64,000 nucleotides of DNA from Rheum nobile. Lineage: Eukaryota > Streptophyta > Magnoliopsida > Caryophyllales > Polygonaceae. Within the stretch, counting starts at the first letter, position 1, and each line of letters starts with the position of its first letter. The notes under the pieces are model-generated. The model was not told where the DNA came from and did no database searches. It saw only the letters and a list, made by a program, of their open reading frames with translations. Location of the stretch: NCBI GenBank assembly GCA_027886185.1, contig WOAB01000054.1, positions 248,001 to 312,000 on the forward strand, written 5' to 3'. The position numbers were made by a program, and so were the translations under genes. This document shows, piece after piece, positions 13,351 to 25,816 of this stretch.

Positions 13351-13715
13351 ATGAACATCCACCTTCATCTCCTACACCTTCTCAATTAGAGGAGAAGTTG
13401 CAAGAAGAGTTAGACATGTTGCTAACGAATAGCCCATGTTCCAACATGTTGGGTGAAATAATCACACGCCTACGTACTGAGATACATGAACTTGGACAGA
13501 GAATCATGGAACTCAATACAACTGAGATGCAATTCGATCATGCAATTTGGCGACTAAATGCAAGGGTGGCAGAACTTGAAGCTGAAAACAAGGCACTATA
13601 CTCCCAGGCAAACTTCAGAAACCATATAATATTTCCTATTTTTGCGTTTGGTGCTGGTGTGATTCTAGGGATTAGTGCTTTTAGAATTTGTAATCGAGCA
13701 TGTAGGCATGGTTGA
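13302..13715 (+). CDS. Coiled-coil protein with C-terminal membrane anchor, MULE1 accessory
   Basis: A 137-residue protein from the ATG at 13302, chosen because it follows a plausible leader intron acceptor (tttctacag at 13281-13289). An in-frame ATG at 13215 lies in that intron. The N-terminal 35 residues are Ser/Pro-rich (MSSSDTSS, SSPTPS). Residues about 30-110 form a heptad-like coiled coil rich in Leu/Glu (IITRLRTEIHELG, NARVAELEAENKAL). Residues about 113-130 are hydrophobic (IIFPIFAFGAGVILGISAF) with a short basic tail, as in tail-anchored proteins. I do not know the family. It is divergent to the transposase and shares its promoter region. The VANB slot of VANDAL elements is a loose positional analogy only. 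Confidence 0.55.
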   Translation: MSSSDTSSFQSGDPRKYEHPPSSPTPSQLEEKLQEELDMLLTNSPCSNMLGEIITRLRTEIHELGQRIMELNTTEMQFDHAIWRLNARVAELEAENKALYSQANFRNHIIFPIFAFGAGVILGISAFRICNRACRHG

Positions 13716-14022
13716 GGATGAATTGACTATGAAGTATGTACCTCATGACTTTGGTTTTTTATGTAAGAGGCTGGATTTTATTTTCGAATAGTTTTAGAAA
13801 GCATGGTTTCAACATTTGTAATCTACATGTCAGATTGCCAAAACATTAATGTCGACACTACACACACCGACAATTACCTTACTAGAATAGTTGTCAACTG
13901 GATACTATCATTACATTCCTACAATATTGTAGCGTGGGCTACCATTACATTTCTACAAAAAGGATAGTTGTCAACTGGATGCTATCATTACATTACTAGA
14001 ATCACAACTACCTACTGTCAAA
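13716..14022. other. Spacer between MULE1 ORF and helicase gene
   Basis: No gene. Contains an imperfect direct repeat (atagttgtcaactggat, about 13888 and 13966, each followed by ctatcattacat). It probably includes the 3' UTR of the helicase gene and the right boundary of MULE1, but no terminal repeat or target duplication could be placed. Confidence 0.4.
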
Positions 14023-16689
14023 CTACTCATGCACGCGGAATGCACAACCTTCATAGGTGCTACGTAATACACAATCCTTTAGGATTTCTTGCCAGTGACA
14101 ATCCTGTCAAAAACCAAAAACACCGTAGTTAATCAACCTTGTTAATCTTGTCAATGACCAACTCTACTTTTTTTTTACCGGGAATTACCTTTTCTAAAAT
14201 ATAAGGGTTTCCAACTATAATAAGCAATGATCGGGCACGAGTCAGGGCAAAATTTAACCTATTCGGGTTGCTCAGATATCCCATGCGGAAAGTCCTGTCA
14301 TATTCATCGTGGGTAGCGGTCGATCTGACTGTTGACAGGATGATCACTTCCTTTTCTTCACCCAGAAACTGCTCAACCCCGCCAATCTCAATATGCCTCA
14401 CATGAGAGCCTTCCTTATCTTTAGTACTTGTTGTGGGAAAGGGGTAATAATCCTGATGTCTTGCTCAGGCACATTCCTTCTTATCAGCCTCTGTACGAGC
14501 TCAACCACCTTGCTAGCTTCAATCCTATTAAACCATGATGGGCTGCCCTTTTCCCTCTCATCAAAGACTTGGATGCCACAGAACATGAAAGGGAAGTTTC
14601 TATTGGGAAGCATATCAGCCCAAGGTAAGAAACATGTCTTACTGTCTTCTCGATCTGGCCTCAATGCTCCACTATAAAATAGTCTTGAAGGAACATTGAC
14701 AATAGCAGGGTGGCTCCGGTTTTTTTCAACAACATTGTGACATAATTAGGATCCCCTGATCTGTAAACTTCAAAGTCCAACAGCCCCTCTAGAAAAGATC
14801 TTCCCAAACCATAAGCCTCAGCTTGCTTTGAAAAAATATCAGGCCCAAGTTGTTTGGGATCACCACAAAGAACAATAACTGTGTTCTTTTCTATGAGGGT
14901 TGATATGGGGATCATTGTCTCTGGCTCTGAAACTTGGCTTGCATCATCTAAGATGATGTGGGAGAAGTGGCCACGGTTAACCCTTTCAGCATGATAGAGG
15001 TAAGATGCACTCGTATATGTCGTTATTATTATCATCTTGTACATGCGGAGTGCATCTCGAGAAGGGCAAGTGAAGAAACCAGCACTGTAGGTGCAGAACC
15101 TCAACAATGAAGCGTTTATTCTTTGTAAGGGACGATGTGTGGCATTCAACCTATAAATATCTTCCTCCCTAAGTGAAGGACACTCACAAAGGATTTTCTC
15201 TAATATGTGATCTGCCGCGCAATTTGAATAAGCACATACAAGTATATGAGAATCACATCTAGTTGTATAGAGTTGTAGGATCACCTCCACTAGTGTTTTT
15301 GTCTTTCCTGTTCCCGGGGGTCCATAAATCACATAAGGAGCTCCTCCTCTGTAGCCTAAAATTAACCGAACAGCATTTTGTTGTTCCTCATCAAGAAGAA
15401 GTGAGATAGGCACAAAATTGTTGGTTATAATCCTCCGTTTTAACTGATACTCATGGGGAAAGAGGAAGTTTTCATGTAATGCCTCTGCAGATAGAATGGC
15501 TTCATGAAGCTTACGGAAATTTGTCCCGTTGAACACAAAACAGATTTCATACACATTGCTATCTATATGCCTTTGGTAAAATTCATCATTAAATTGCAAT
15601 ACTAATTCATCAGCTTCAACACGGTCGATCACGCCATGTTCAAAGAACATTAGCAAGTTCAACATGAGAACATAGCTTTGACAACGATAATTCGTGCAAT
15701 TTCATAATTCATACCGACAATAGTATATAACACTTTGACAAAAAACATAAGATACCTAACATTATTGACATACCTGATGGACAAAATATTCTCCATAAAC
15801 ATTCACCACATCTCCACTGACAACTGAGGGCCTTCTTTCACCTAGTCCTGGCACTTTAAGTGATACAAGCTTGACATTATACCTTTGTCTCAAAGTAACA
15901 AACTTCATATTATAAGCTTTGACATACTCCTGTAAACAAATATATATAAAAAGTCATTCAACAACTTGGTACTACGGCAGAACGATGCCATTTAGCTATC
16001 CCCTCAGTCCCCCAACCCCCATATATAGAAAACATAACACTTACCATAATCAGACGTTCCTTCAGCCTTAACAACTCAATGAAATACGACACATAATTTT
16101 CCTCTGTTAAGCCTTGTAAGACCACTTCAGGGATTTCCTCAAACTCTATCGCTTTCCTGATCTGTGTTGGTATGTTATATGGTCTCTGAGGTGCCAAAGC
16201 TTTGGATACCTCATATTCAGCCAAGAGGAAGACAAGTCGTTCAATAATCCCCTGACCAGTTTGGATATGCAGTATAGATGTGAAAAGGCTAATCTCCTTG
16301 GGCACACAAGACATCCATATAGTCAGGCTACCATGTGGGTTCAAATTTCGTTCCTCCATATCAAAACAAGGGACAAAATCTTCCTCGGGTATGTCATCTG
16401 GCTGGCCAGATGGAGGTTTCATCAATGACAACACAAATGAATCTTCAGGAATTGAAGCATAAATCTTCACACCCCAAAGTAAAATATATTCATCTGTGGT
16501 GTTTTCTAATGTGAATGACGCCACGGCAACCTCGTTCACAGGAACCGATTGAGGCTTTCTTCCAGCAAATGGAAACGGCACAGACACCATGACAGGACCC
16601 TCCTCAGTTGGCGATGATGTTGTGACTGAAGGAACATCGATGAAGCCAACCTCTCCCTTGTCTCCAATGGTGGAGTATTTATCATCCAT
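14023..16689 (-). pseudogene. SDE3-like: SDE3/MOV10-type superfamily 1 RNA helicase gene, frameshifted
   Basis: Homologue of plant SDE3, an RNA helicase acting in small-RNA silencing. Start ATG 16689-16687 (MDDKYSTIGDKGE). The N-terminal exon ends near 16045, exon 2 is 15929-15774, and the helicase core follows: Walker A GPPGTGKT, IVLCGDPKQLGP, SWFNRIE, GVEQF..STVRS, LNFALTRA. A last exon, 14103-14023, encodes DCHWQEIL..GC and stops at TAG. Defects: motif II reads DDAS where DEAG is usual; a frameshift in an A7 run near 14720-14726; a short frame-breaking deletion at about 14398. The Gly/Asn-rich tail of some SDE3 proteins is absent. Introns are retained, so it is not a retrocopy. Whether it is a decayed host paralogue or a fragment captured by the adjoining MULE is not settled. 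Confidence 0.85.
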
Positions 16690-18340
16690 ACCTATTTGCC
16701 ACTCAATTAAAATCCAACTGAAGTTTGTGACTCCCCAGGAAAAAACACCAACAACCACACGAGCTGCTCTAAGGAGAGGAAAAAGATGGGTAAGATGAAG
16801 TGAAACAAAGAGAGAGTAGAACTGGAAGTATGTACAGTTAGGATAGTCAAACAACACACACTCCAATGAGATGGGGTAGATGAAGTGCCATTACTATCTC
16901 CATAAAGTAAGACCTCTGCGAAGTAAATCAGTCTGAATACGGTCACATTTGTCAATCATACATTATTACACTGTGAAAATAGTATAAATAGTATGTCACA
17001 ATAATAATTTAAAATGTCACGCTTTGGAAATCACCAGCACTACAAGTGCCTCCTCTGTACCTAAAAATACTCAAACATGGAGCATTTTCTAATTAATATA
17101 TCTTTAAAGTAGATTGGTGAGATGAAGTGCAATTAATATCTATGTAAAGTAAAATTGCCAAAGAAGTATAGCATCAGGAACGGGAGATCTAATTAAGACA
17201 TCTTGTGTTTAGATTAGTGAGATGAACTATCCACCTTCTTAGTAGACATATATCCAATTTCAACGCTGTAGTTATGACATTTTTATTTCTAAGTATGACA
17301 ATTGTTTTCCTAAGTCCGACAAGAACTTTCTATTATAGCAGAAAAAAAACCTTTTCAATATAACTACCAGTTCATCCAGACTAGAATCATTTCTTTACTT
17401 CAGAAAATTTCCACTTCATCTCTTCACTTGGTTTTTACATTTGCTCCCTTCTGAATATTTGTTTTTACATACTTTAGCCCTAGAATCATTTCTTTAACTA
17501 CCAGTTCATCCAGACTAGAATCATTTCTTTACTTCAGAAAAAAAACCTTGTCAATATAACTACCAGTTCACCTTGAAAACTGCTTCTTAATCAATCTGTT
17601 GAGTTCAACAGTTCTTCGGGTTCATATGCTGAGGTTCAACCCTTCTCTCGCCCATCACCATTCCTTTTTAACAGTTGCACAGTTCGCCATGGAGATACAT
17701 CGTCATTCCTGTTTACATCGCCATGGAGATACATCGCCATTCCTTTTTTACAGTTGCACAGTTCGCCATGAAAAAAAACCTCTGAATATAACTACCTACC
17801 AGTTCAAATCTTTCACTTTAACAGTTACAAGGACGTCTGCAGAATGGAAGGGAGAGGGAGGGGAGGGGAGGGGAGGGGAGGGAGGATGGGTTTAAATCTT
17901 TCATTTTCAACTGTTGATGCATCGGCCGGCGGGATGGAGGAAGCCGGGATGGCCGGGAAGTGGGAGGGAAGTGGGCGAGAAGTGGGAGGGAAGGGGGCGG
18001 GAAATATTTTGGGGTTTTAGAGGGAAATCCTAAAAATTATTATTTTACTATTTTGGGCTTTTTGTTTCCTTTTTCTTTTCATGTTTTTATTTTATTTTAT
18101 TTCATTTCTGAATTAAAAGAAAAAATTAAATATTTTGCAAAAATACCCCATTTGATGTATATATGCAAAAAAAAGTCAAAGTGATATATATGCAACTCAC
18201 TAATGCATTTGGGGTATTTTTGCAATTCGGTGTTTTTCTTTTCTTTTTTCTTGGACTTCAGATTGCGATTTAGACGAGCAATTTTCGGATGTCGCTTTTT
18301 GTTTGATTTGTGTGCTTTGCAGCTTCTTTGTGTTGTGATC
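16690..18340. other. Non-coding DNA between helicase gene and MULE2
   Basis: No credible gene. The first 200 bases are probably the helicase 5' flank. An imperfect duplicate (gagatgaagtg..attactatct) occurs near 16866 and 17110. A duplicated block (ccagttcatccagactagaa) starts near 17366 and 17500. A local duplication of gccatggagatacatcg lies at 17687-17735. A purine-rich (GGGGA)n tract occupies 17850-17885. At 18133-18150 and 18207-18224 there is an inverted repeat of ttttgcaaaaatacccc, about 90 bp overall, which looks like a small foldback element. Confidence 0.45.
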
Positions 18341-18360
18341 TTACTATTCGGCGCATAGGC
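18341..18360 (+). repeat. MULE2 left terminal inverted repeat (partial)
   Basis: Twenty bases matching the complement of 27897-27916 with one mismatch. The inverted match fades immediately outside these bases, so this is the outermost part I can support. Confidence 0.7.
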
Positions 18361-18445
18361 AATTTTGCCTTTCAACGCATAGGCTCGCGCGTAACGTGGG
18401 AATAGGCTTCCCACGCTATGCGCGGGAGCAGACCCTTTCAAGCTC

Positions 18446-18508
18446 CACACGTTACGTGGGGAGACACTCCACACGTAACGTGTGGGACAGCTCCACACGT
18501 AATGTGTG
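18446..18508. repeat. Palindrome array 1 (three sites, 24-bp phase)
   Basis: Sites start at 18446 (cacacgttacgtggg, 13/15), 18470 (exact CACACGTAACGTGTG) and 18494 (cacacgtaatgtgtg, 14/15). The phase is exactly 24 bp, with 9-bp spacers. It lies just inside the left terminal repeat and about 0.8 kb before the PMD gene. Confidence 0.95.
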
Positions 18509-19101
18509 GAGTGAATCTGGCTTTAAAAGCCAGATTTCTCCCATTCGAAGCAATTACCCTAAAACGCAGCCCGAGCTCCCTTCTTCCCTTCCCACATAAC
18601 GCGTCTCGTGGATCTCCTCGTTACGAAGCAACGAACTCCGCACGTTATGTTGAATCAAGATCTTTGAAAGGTTAGTTAGTAGAAATTGTTGTTTGGTTAT
18701 TTTTTGTTATATTTGAAGTTTTTTGTTAGATATTGTAGATCCATATTGTAGATCTATGTTGTGTAGATGTTTTTGATGGTAGATCTATGTTGTGTAGATG
18801 TTTTTGATGTTGTTGTTGATTTTTTGTTTAATTTTGAAGTATTGTTTTGTATGAAATGGTGAAAATTGATTAGATTTGAATAAAATGGTGTTGAGGATTT
18901 AGGTTGAATTTTTGTGAAAATATGCAAATGGAAGTGATAGTATTGGTAGATTTGTTAAAATAGTGTGATTTTTGTTGAATTTATTGTATTATTTGATGAA
19001 AATATTTTTTGTCGGAATCTGGAAATTGCGCCGGAAAAGACGACGGAATGTCGTCGGAGTGTCGCCGGAATGTCGCCGTCGGCAGTTGGAAACTGCAAAT
19101 T

Positions 19102-19164
19102 CACACGTTACGTGTGAAACATTTCTACACGTAACGTGTGGAGCCATATCACACGTAACGTGTG
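19102..19164. repeat. Palindrome array 2 (three sites, 24-bp phase)
   Basis: Sites start at 19102 (exact CACACGTTACGTGTG), 19126 (tacacgtaacgtgtg, 14/15) and 19150 (exact CACACGTAACGTGTG). It lies about 125 bp upstream of the PMD start codon, in a promoter/leader position. Confidence 0.95.
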
Positions 19165-19288
19165 AATTTGCAGTTTTGTTCTGGCTTGCCTTCGTTTCCA
19201 GTGACATTCCGGCGACTCTCCGGCGTAGTATTTATCCAGAATACATAATATATTATTTTGATTAAAATGTGTGGATATATAACCGCGG

Positions 19289-21757
19289 ATGGAGCCTGGT
19301 GAAAGAACCGCACGTAGGAGGCGCCGCAACCTTGTCCGCGAACAGTCGTTTAGGGCTGAAGAAGAGGTGAACAGGACGGAGATAAGGCAACGGAGGAATG
19401 TATTCTACCGGGATGATGAGACTGGCGCCTATCAGACGGGAGCTAGTAGCAGTAGTGGGGTTGCGTGCATGATTTCCGCTCAGAGCTTAATGGCGGTGCC
19501 TTCGTTTCCTGGAGATAGGGTAGATTCTGAGCCTCAGTTCTACCCGGACTACCGAGCGAGCCCGTTGCGTGGTTATTCTGATACAATAGATCAGAATAAC
19601 TACTACGGGCCGACTTTTAGTCCGCCGATACTACCACCGCATATGAGCCCTCATCACAGCCCTTCGTATTATCAAGGGGCTGAGGATCAATACAACCCTT
19701 GGGAGAACCCGGCAGTGTACCCAAACGCTCCCTATCATCAACCTATGGTAAGTACATTTAGTATAACATGAATTTGTTTAAAAATTGTAATTACTTCTGA
19801 TTTATTTAATAAATGTAGGACCAGGCCAATACATGGGGGACTCAGGACCAGGCTAGCAATGCCTGGATGCCAAGAGATGACGCTCCGGACGTGAACGAGG
19901 AGCCTCAGGAAGCCTCTTCTTCGCGGGCAAAACCGCCCCGATCAAAGAAGAAGGTGAGATATGACCCTGAATTACGGGTGAGCGTTCCTGGAGGTCCGGA
20001 GAGCCTTGAACTCCTCAAGAGTTTTGTCAACCACGTGGCGTACCTCCTGTACCAATGCATTGTAAGTTGCATGAAACTTTATTTCTTGTAATTCTTAATC
20101 TTATTACAAATAAGTCCAATGGATTGCTTAAATATGTTCATATGTTTTTATATAAATATATACAGCTGGTGCCACCATTGAGGTTCCAGCATCGAGGCAA
20201 GCAGTTACGTTCATGGCGTATCACACCGAATGCCGAGTGGGGTAACATGGCGTCTGCGTCCGGTCTATGTCATCTACCGGACATCATGCACGAGCATGTG
20301 GATGAGACGCTGATTGGTGCCTTCATCGAGCGTTGGCAACCAGAGACCAACTCATTCCACATGCCATTGGGAGAGATGACTATAACTCTCCATGATGTGT
20401 GGATGATCCTTCTGCTGAACATACAAGAGCAAGACATGGGTCCCCCACAGAAATGGCACGAGCAGCTGGGCCCCAATGATTTGAAGAAGGCGTTGGTGGA
20501 GCAGGCGCATGAGTTTTTTGAGCTGCAGGGTGGTGATGTCGTCGCCGGTACCGTGACAGCGAGAGATTTTAAGGCTCATTGTCAGGATTTGACTGACGAG
20601 ACGCATGCGGTTGGGTTCTTGCTGTACTTGGTGGGGTCTTGTCTCTTTCTTGACAAGTCTCAACATAAATTACCCGTTTATTACACTCCGTTCGTGGTTG
20701 ATCCCTCGTCAACCAAGAACTATGCATGGGGTACTGGTGTTCTTGCCCACGTGTACCGCAGCTTGGGCGAGTGCACAAGGAAAGAGGCGCGACTCATGTC
20801 CACATGTTTCACTCTGATCCAGGTATAAATTTTCTTGTATAAAAACATATGTAGTTTTGTTATAGATGTATATTTGTTATTTAGGGAATTGACTTACATG
20901 TAATTGTTTTGTAGGCATGGATATATCAATACTTCCCCATGTTTAGACCTGCACAGAGTGTACACTGGGACCCCCAACAGCCGATCCCATACGCCCGTCG
21001 ATGGGACATGTCACAGCCACCCAACCGGATCAGAAATTATAGGGAGGAATTGGATGGGATGCATGCTGAGAGTGTAAGTGCATATACGGTCCTTATCTAG
21101 TATGTTAAAATACGAAATTATAGGCATGATTAGTTGTTTAAAATTCAATTATGTTTAGGTTGAGTGGATTCCATACGGCCCGATTGACTTCAACGACGGG
21201 ATGTTTGCTTCATCGCGATTCCATGGAGTCATATCCTGTTTGTGGGTCACCGAGCCTTACATGCCGGATCGAGCAGCTAGGCAGTTTGGGCGTGCACAAC
21301 AGTGTCCAAGACCACCGATTGTGCCAATTAGGGCATGGAGGGGCACGAAGATTAGCAGCTATACGGTGGAATACGATAGAGCCCAATTTGCATAGGATGC
21401 CCACAATCAACATTCCATTAGCCTACAAGCTATGGGCCCTCCAGTCTTTCAACCCCACCAGTGTAGTGGTGATTACATGCAGTGGTACCTCCAGCATACA
21501 CATCCATTCATCATCCCTACAGAGGGTGATCACGCTCAGCAGCAGGTAAGAAATTGAATAATTATATCTTGTTTAATTTCGTGTACAAACTATTTCATAA
21601 TCGTATCCACTTATCTTGTGTACAGTGCATCGAGGGTTGCTACGAACGTCTGAATCCATATCGCGATCACCAACATGAAGATCACCAATGTGAAGACGTA
21701 GCCGAGGCATTACGGCAATCATTGGAGCAAATGTATCCCTTGCTTCCGAACCATTGA
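19289..21757 (+). CDS. Plant mobile domain (PMD) protein of MULE2, one in-frame TAG
   Basis: PMD-type gene, related to the MAIN/MAIL class that shuttles between plant genes and MULEs. Exons: 19289-19747, 19819-20061, 20166-20822, 20915-21073, 21159-21545, 21626-21757. All have GT..AG introns and each exon is a whole number of codons, giving 678 residues plus stop. The only defect is TAG at 21393-21395 (codon 585). The N-terminus is basic (RTARRRRR), then Tyr/Pro-rich; a basic patch (RSKKKVRYD) precedes the PMD core, with diagnostic motifs FIERWQPETNSFHMPLGEM and TITLHDV. The C-terminal core includes WIPYGPIDF and DYMQWYLQHTHPF. Molecular function is unknown; MAIL proteins influence TE silencing in Arabidopsis. 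Two palindrome arrays lie upstream. Confidence 0.87.
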
Positions 21758-21999
21758 ACTTTGCATTAGGGCAATAATGAATGTTATGACTTCTATTTGA
21801 TTATTTGTGATGACTTATTTGGATTATGGTAACAATGAATGTTATAACTTTGGATTAAGATGTCTTCATTTTGTATTGTGTGTGAGACCGTATTTTAATT
21901 CACGTGAAGCTAACAAACTAGATGACGTAATTATGCGTAAACCGTCATCACGATAAACAGTAGACAAAGAAACCGACACAAATCACATTCTTGTGAAGT

Positions 22000-22372
22000 G
22001 CACGGTTTGCTGCAAACCGTGCGGTGTTGCATGCAAACCGTGCACCAGCAAAATTTATAACATTCTTGTAAAGTGCACGGTTTGCTGCAAACCGTGCGGT
22101 GTTGCATGCAAACCGTGCACTAGCAAAATTTATAGCTTTCAGTAGAAGTGCACGGTTTGCTGCAAACCGTGCGGTGTTGCATGCAAACCGTGCGGTGTTG
22201 CATGCAAACCGTGCACCAGCAAAATTTATAGCTTTCAGTAGAAGTGCATGGTTTGCTGCAAACCGTGCGGTGTTGCATGCAAACCGTGCACCAGCAAAAT
22301 TTATAGCTTTCAGTAGAAGTGCACGGTTTGCTGCCAACCGTTTGGTGTTGCATGCAAACCGTGCACCAGCAA
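22000..22372. repeat. 75-bp tandem repeat built of GCACGGTTTG/CAAACCGTGC inverted repeats
   Basis: Units begin at 22000, 22075, 22150, 22246 and 22321. The period is 75 bp, except one unit that carries an extra 21-bp subrepeat (gcggtgttgcatgcaaaccgt). Each unit contains GCACGGTTTG-CTG-CAAACCGTGC, a near-perfect hairpin, followed by a second CAAACCGTGC. Because 75 is divisible by three, open frames run on both strands, which I regard as artefacts. The array lies in the tail-to-tail gap between the PMD and MURA-OTU genes, where overlapping transcripts would form double-stranded RNA. Confidence 0.93.
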
Positions 22373-25300
22373 TATTTCTGGCGGTTTCTGTGCCTTCTGT
22401 AAAATTGAAACTTGTGGAAATTAAGAAAATTTGAACCTATCTGTATGATCTATTAAGGGATGATGGAAACATGTGTCTTGTTATTTCACCAACAGCTCAT
22501 AAATACAACGAACATGTGTCGATCTACATCAAAGTCATTGCATTATACATATCAGTCATTACATAAATCGATCGTTTCAACTTTCTTCTTTCCTCTTGGC
22601 TTCTTTGGGGCGGCTGCTTGGTACTCCATCAATCGATCATAGATTTGATCTACCAAATCACCCGCAGACGGGTCATGATTTCTCACCCACGGCACGTAAA
22701 GATGCGGCAAGGGCGAGGTTTCGGCAAGGCCAATCTACATCAAAGTCAATGCATCATACATATGTTTTAACATAAGATAGTTTCAACTTATTTGATTGTA
22801 TTAACGTATCGCAATGAAATGTTGCTCTTCCTCGACATGGCAAATGCATATCGTCTTCAGCTTCTCGCCAACCGCTTGGTTTGGCTTCGCCCTCATAGGC
22901 ATGTATGTCGTTCCCACACCAGCACAGACGAAGATGAACACACAGTTGAATGCAGTTGCCACCAAACATCCCATATCCGGGAGGTCCAACCACGTCTCCC
23001 ATGGGGCAGGCCTGTTGGGCGAAGGAAACCATGCAAGCTTCGCCTCCATTGCCTCAAGTGTCATCGTAGACATCCAAATTTGCGCGAATAGCTCATACTC
23101 TTGTTTCAACGTAGCGATCATGGTACGTTGAACAAAAGCCCACTGCTCCTGCCTTAAACCCAGACCATGCGCAATTGCTCTGTACCCGCAGTTTCCATCA
23201 CCCACTATTTCCCACCATCCTCCCACGTGTGGTTTCATACACTTGGGAAACTGGGTAATATATCGCTTAGGATTCTTGATCAATGATGTGTGACCCGAAG
23301 GCATAGTTGAAGCCTTCTTTGGTGGTCTTCCTTTTTGCTTCTTCGGAGGTGTTCCCTCCATCTGTTGGTCAGTGTACTCCCATGATGACGGTTGTCTTTT
23401 GGTGGGAATGTTTAGAGCTCCTTGAGGTCGACCCTTATGCCTAACTTTAGCTGGCTCTTACAGAGTAGTCCGCTCTGGATGTGCTATACTTGTTAGTGCA
23501 TAGACAGATCTTTGTTGATCATGCACTGGCAATGTGGGAAAGACGCTTGCAGCAAATTCTTCAACCAACGACCTATTCACTCTACATTCTCTGGCTTCTC
23601 CTTCTTCTTCTGTCCGTACTTCTGACAAGGTCAATTGCCTCCAGAACGGATGCAATGAGCTAGGTTTAATTGGTTCCTGGTTCATCACATTACGCGCCAT
23701 GTCATGCACGCAAAGTAAGCCATCTCTGACCCTCATCTGGCATCTGCATATAGTGTTCCACAATGGAGCTTCGCCTTTCTTGTATTCCTCAATCAACCGA
23801 GCTAGTGTAATCGCAGAGACCTTGTAGTGCAGCTTGCAGAAAGATGTGCATTTGTTATCAGCGTAAATCTCTTTTCTATGCTCTCATTCAGTGCAACTGT
23901 GCATCATATTGATCGAATACAGTGCAAAGGTTGCCATCATTGCTAGTGAAGAATATTTTAAGATTGGAATGAGCCCCTTCAACCCTGTATTACAATCAAG
24001 AATTTGAAATCAGTATGTTGCTGTAAAAGTCTAAGTTCAAATAACCAGTTAAATTTAAAAACATATTGTACAAACCTGTTAGTTATGGTAGTTCCGAGAG
24101 TGAACATTGTATCTGTCCATACGGAGACGATTCTTTCCTTGTACGGGTCTAGCCAGTTTTTTTGTACGTACTGGAGACATTTTGGAGATTTCCTCCAATC
24201 ATACTGAATCTTCTTCAGTGTTGCTTCATACCCTTCTATGGTCGTTTCCTTGAAGAGTTTCATGCAGTCGTTGGAAAACGTTGTGCCTCTAAACTTGTCC
24301 CTGGCCTTCTTCCCGAAGTCTTCAATATTCTTCCTTACATGCCGCCTACATAGAAGGAATTTTGCTTCTGGAAACTGCTTCTCTAAGGCGTTCATCAACG
24401 CCTTCTCCCGATCAGTGACCAAACATGAGGGTGCTCGTTGCACCTTGACAAACATTTTTGAAAGTTGTTCTATGGCCTACTTGTAACTCTCTTCGTCCTC
24501 ATGCTCCAGAAATGCCCCGGCAATATTGTAGTTTTTCCAAACAGATGTGATGCCGACAATTTCAAGAAAGGGCAAATTGTAACTGCACACATAATGATAT
24601 GTTATGGCATGCTAATGATCACATGAACAAGTGAAGAATATAATAGATATGTGCGTTACTAACCAGTTAGTTGCGTATGTAGAGTCCAACAACACAATGT
24701 ACGGAAATGCCTTCAACAACGACAACTGGTCCGGGCTTGCGAAGAAGATATATGTTATCTTATTGGTCTCCTTATTGAATCTATGATCCACAAAGTATCC
24801 CTTCTCATTGCACTCATAGAAGAACTGTTGCACAACTGTTCTTCCTTCCATGCCCTTCTTTCGTATCTCATACATGATGTTGTATACTTGCTTCATCTTG
24901 GTCAAGTTTCCTGGGGACGACCTGATTGTAGTATGAATCTTTTGAGGCTTGCAATGATTGACTGTCATCACCCTAATAATCTCCTTCTCTTCAGCGTTTG
25001 GTCGCCCAGCTAATGCATGACCATACAAATTCTCTTTTATCACATGGTTGTGAGTTCCATGTTGTACACTGATCTTCCATGATCCCTTCGGCCCTTCTTT
25101 CAGCCTCAACATGAAGGGACACCCACACTTCTTCGATCTTGTGATGTCTCTCACTTGGTTAGCTTGTTTAGGCACGTTTTGTCCACGCATGTCGCACGGT
25201 AACCAAGTCCCCCCAAGGGCTGTATACGTGGAAGGTTTATTCCTCCACTTTTTGATGCAGAAGTTGACACATAGTAGTCTCCCGCGCCCACATAAATGCT

Positions 25301-25735
25301 TCTTCTCTAGACTCCCAGATTTGATCAATTATGAAGAACTTTGAATAATCAGCAAAGACGAAAACATCCTCTTCTGGTGGTACACTAAACTGAGGCTGTG
25401 TGTGTAGGGATGGAAAGCAAAATTGTAGGGTAGCATGAGATAAAGATGCTTCTGGAGGCGGAACACTATAGTCAAACGATCCAAGTGAGAAGGATGGTAT
25501 CTCATCTGGTGTTTTACACTCAGATGGTGTGGTCCATTCCGGCAGCGGTTGATGAGGTGTTTCCCAAACAGAAAATGTTTTTTGTGGGGTGCTCCAGTCA
25601 TCGAGGGAAATATTGTTTAACCCCTCGTACAAATAGTAGTTCGGCTGCATACACATGGAATCATCTCATCAAGTAGTGAACTAATTATCAACTGTGAAAC
25701 CATAATTCCCTTTAAGAAAGCAGATTCTGCTAAAT

Positions 25736-25772
25736 GGCACGGTTTGTGACAAACCGTGCACTAAACCGTGCC
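25736..25772. repeat. Second locus of the GCACGGTTTG hairpin motif
   Basis: GGCACGGTTTG-TGA-CAAACCGTGC, followed by a further AAACCGTGCC. It is the same motif as in the 75-bp array 3.4 kb away, here in or near the first long intron of the MURA-OTU gene and 45 bp from palindrome array 3. It shows the motif is not confined to the tandem block. Confidence 0.8.
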
Positions 25773-25816
25773 ATTTTACAGAAGGTACATAAATAGCCAG
25801 ATACTGGTTGTGGTTT

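Noticed and set aside
14101..14341. Two exact TGACAGGAT copies in the helicase gene (14101 and 14333), which could place it inside MULE1
   Set aside because: Both have ordinary explanations. 14101-14109 forms the 3' splice acceptor TTGACAG|GAT, and 14333-14341 encodes the conserved helicase residues ILS. I do not count them as motif sites.
14023..16689. The helicase as a functional host SDE3 gene
   Set aside because: Two frame-breaking changes and an altered motif II argue for a pseudogene, though sequencing error in the A7 run cannot be excluded.
21948..22434. Open frames on both strands with 25-residue repeats
   Set aside because: They arise because the 75-bp repeat is a multiple of three. 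There is no start context, no splice link and no domain.
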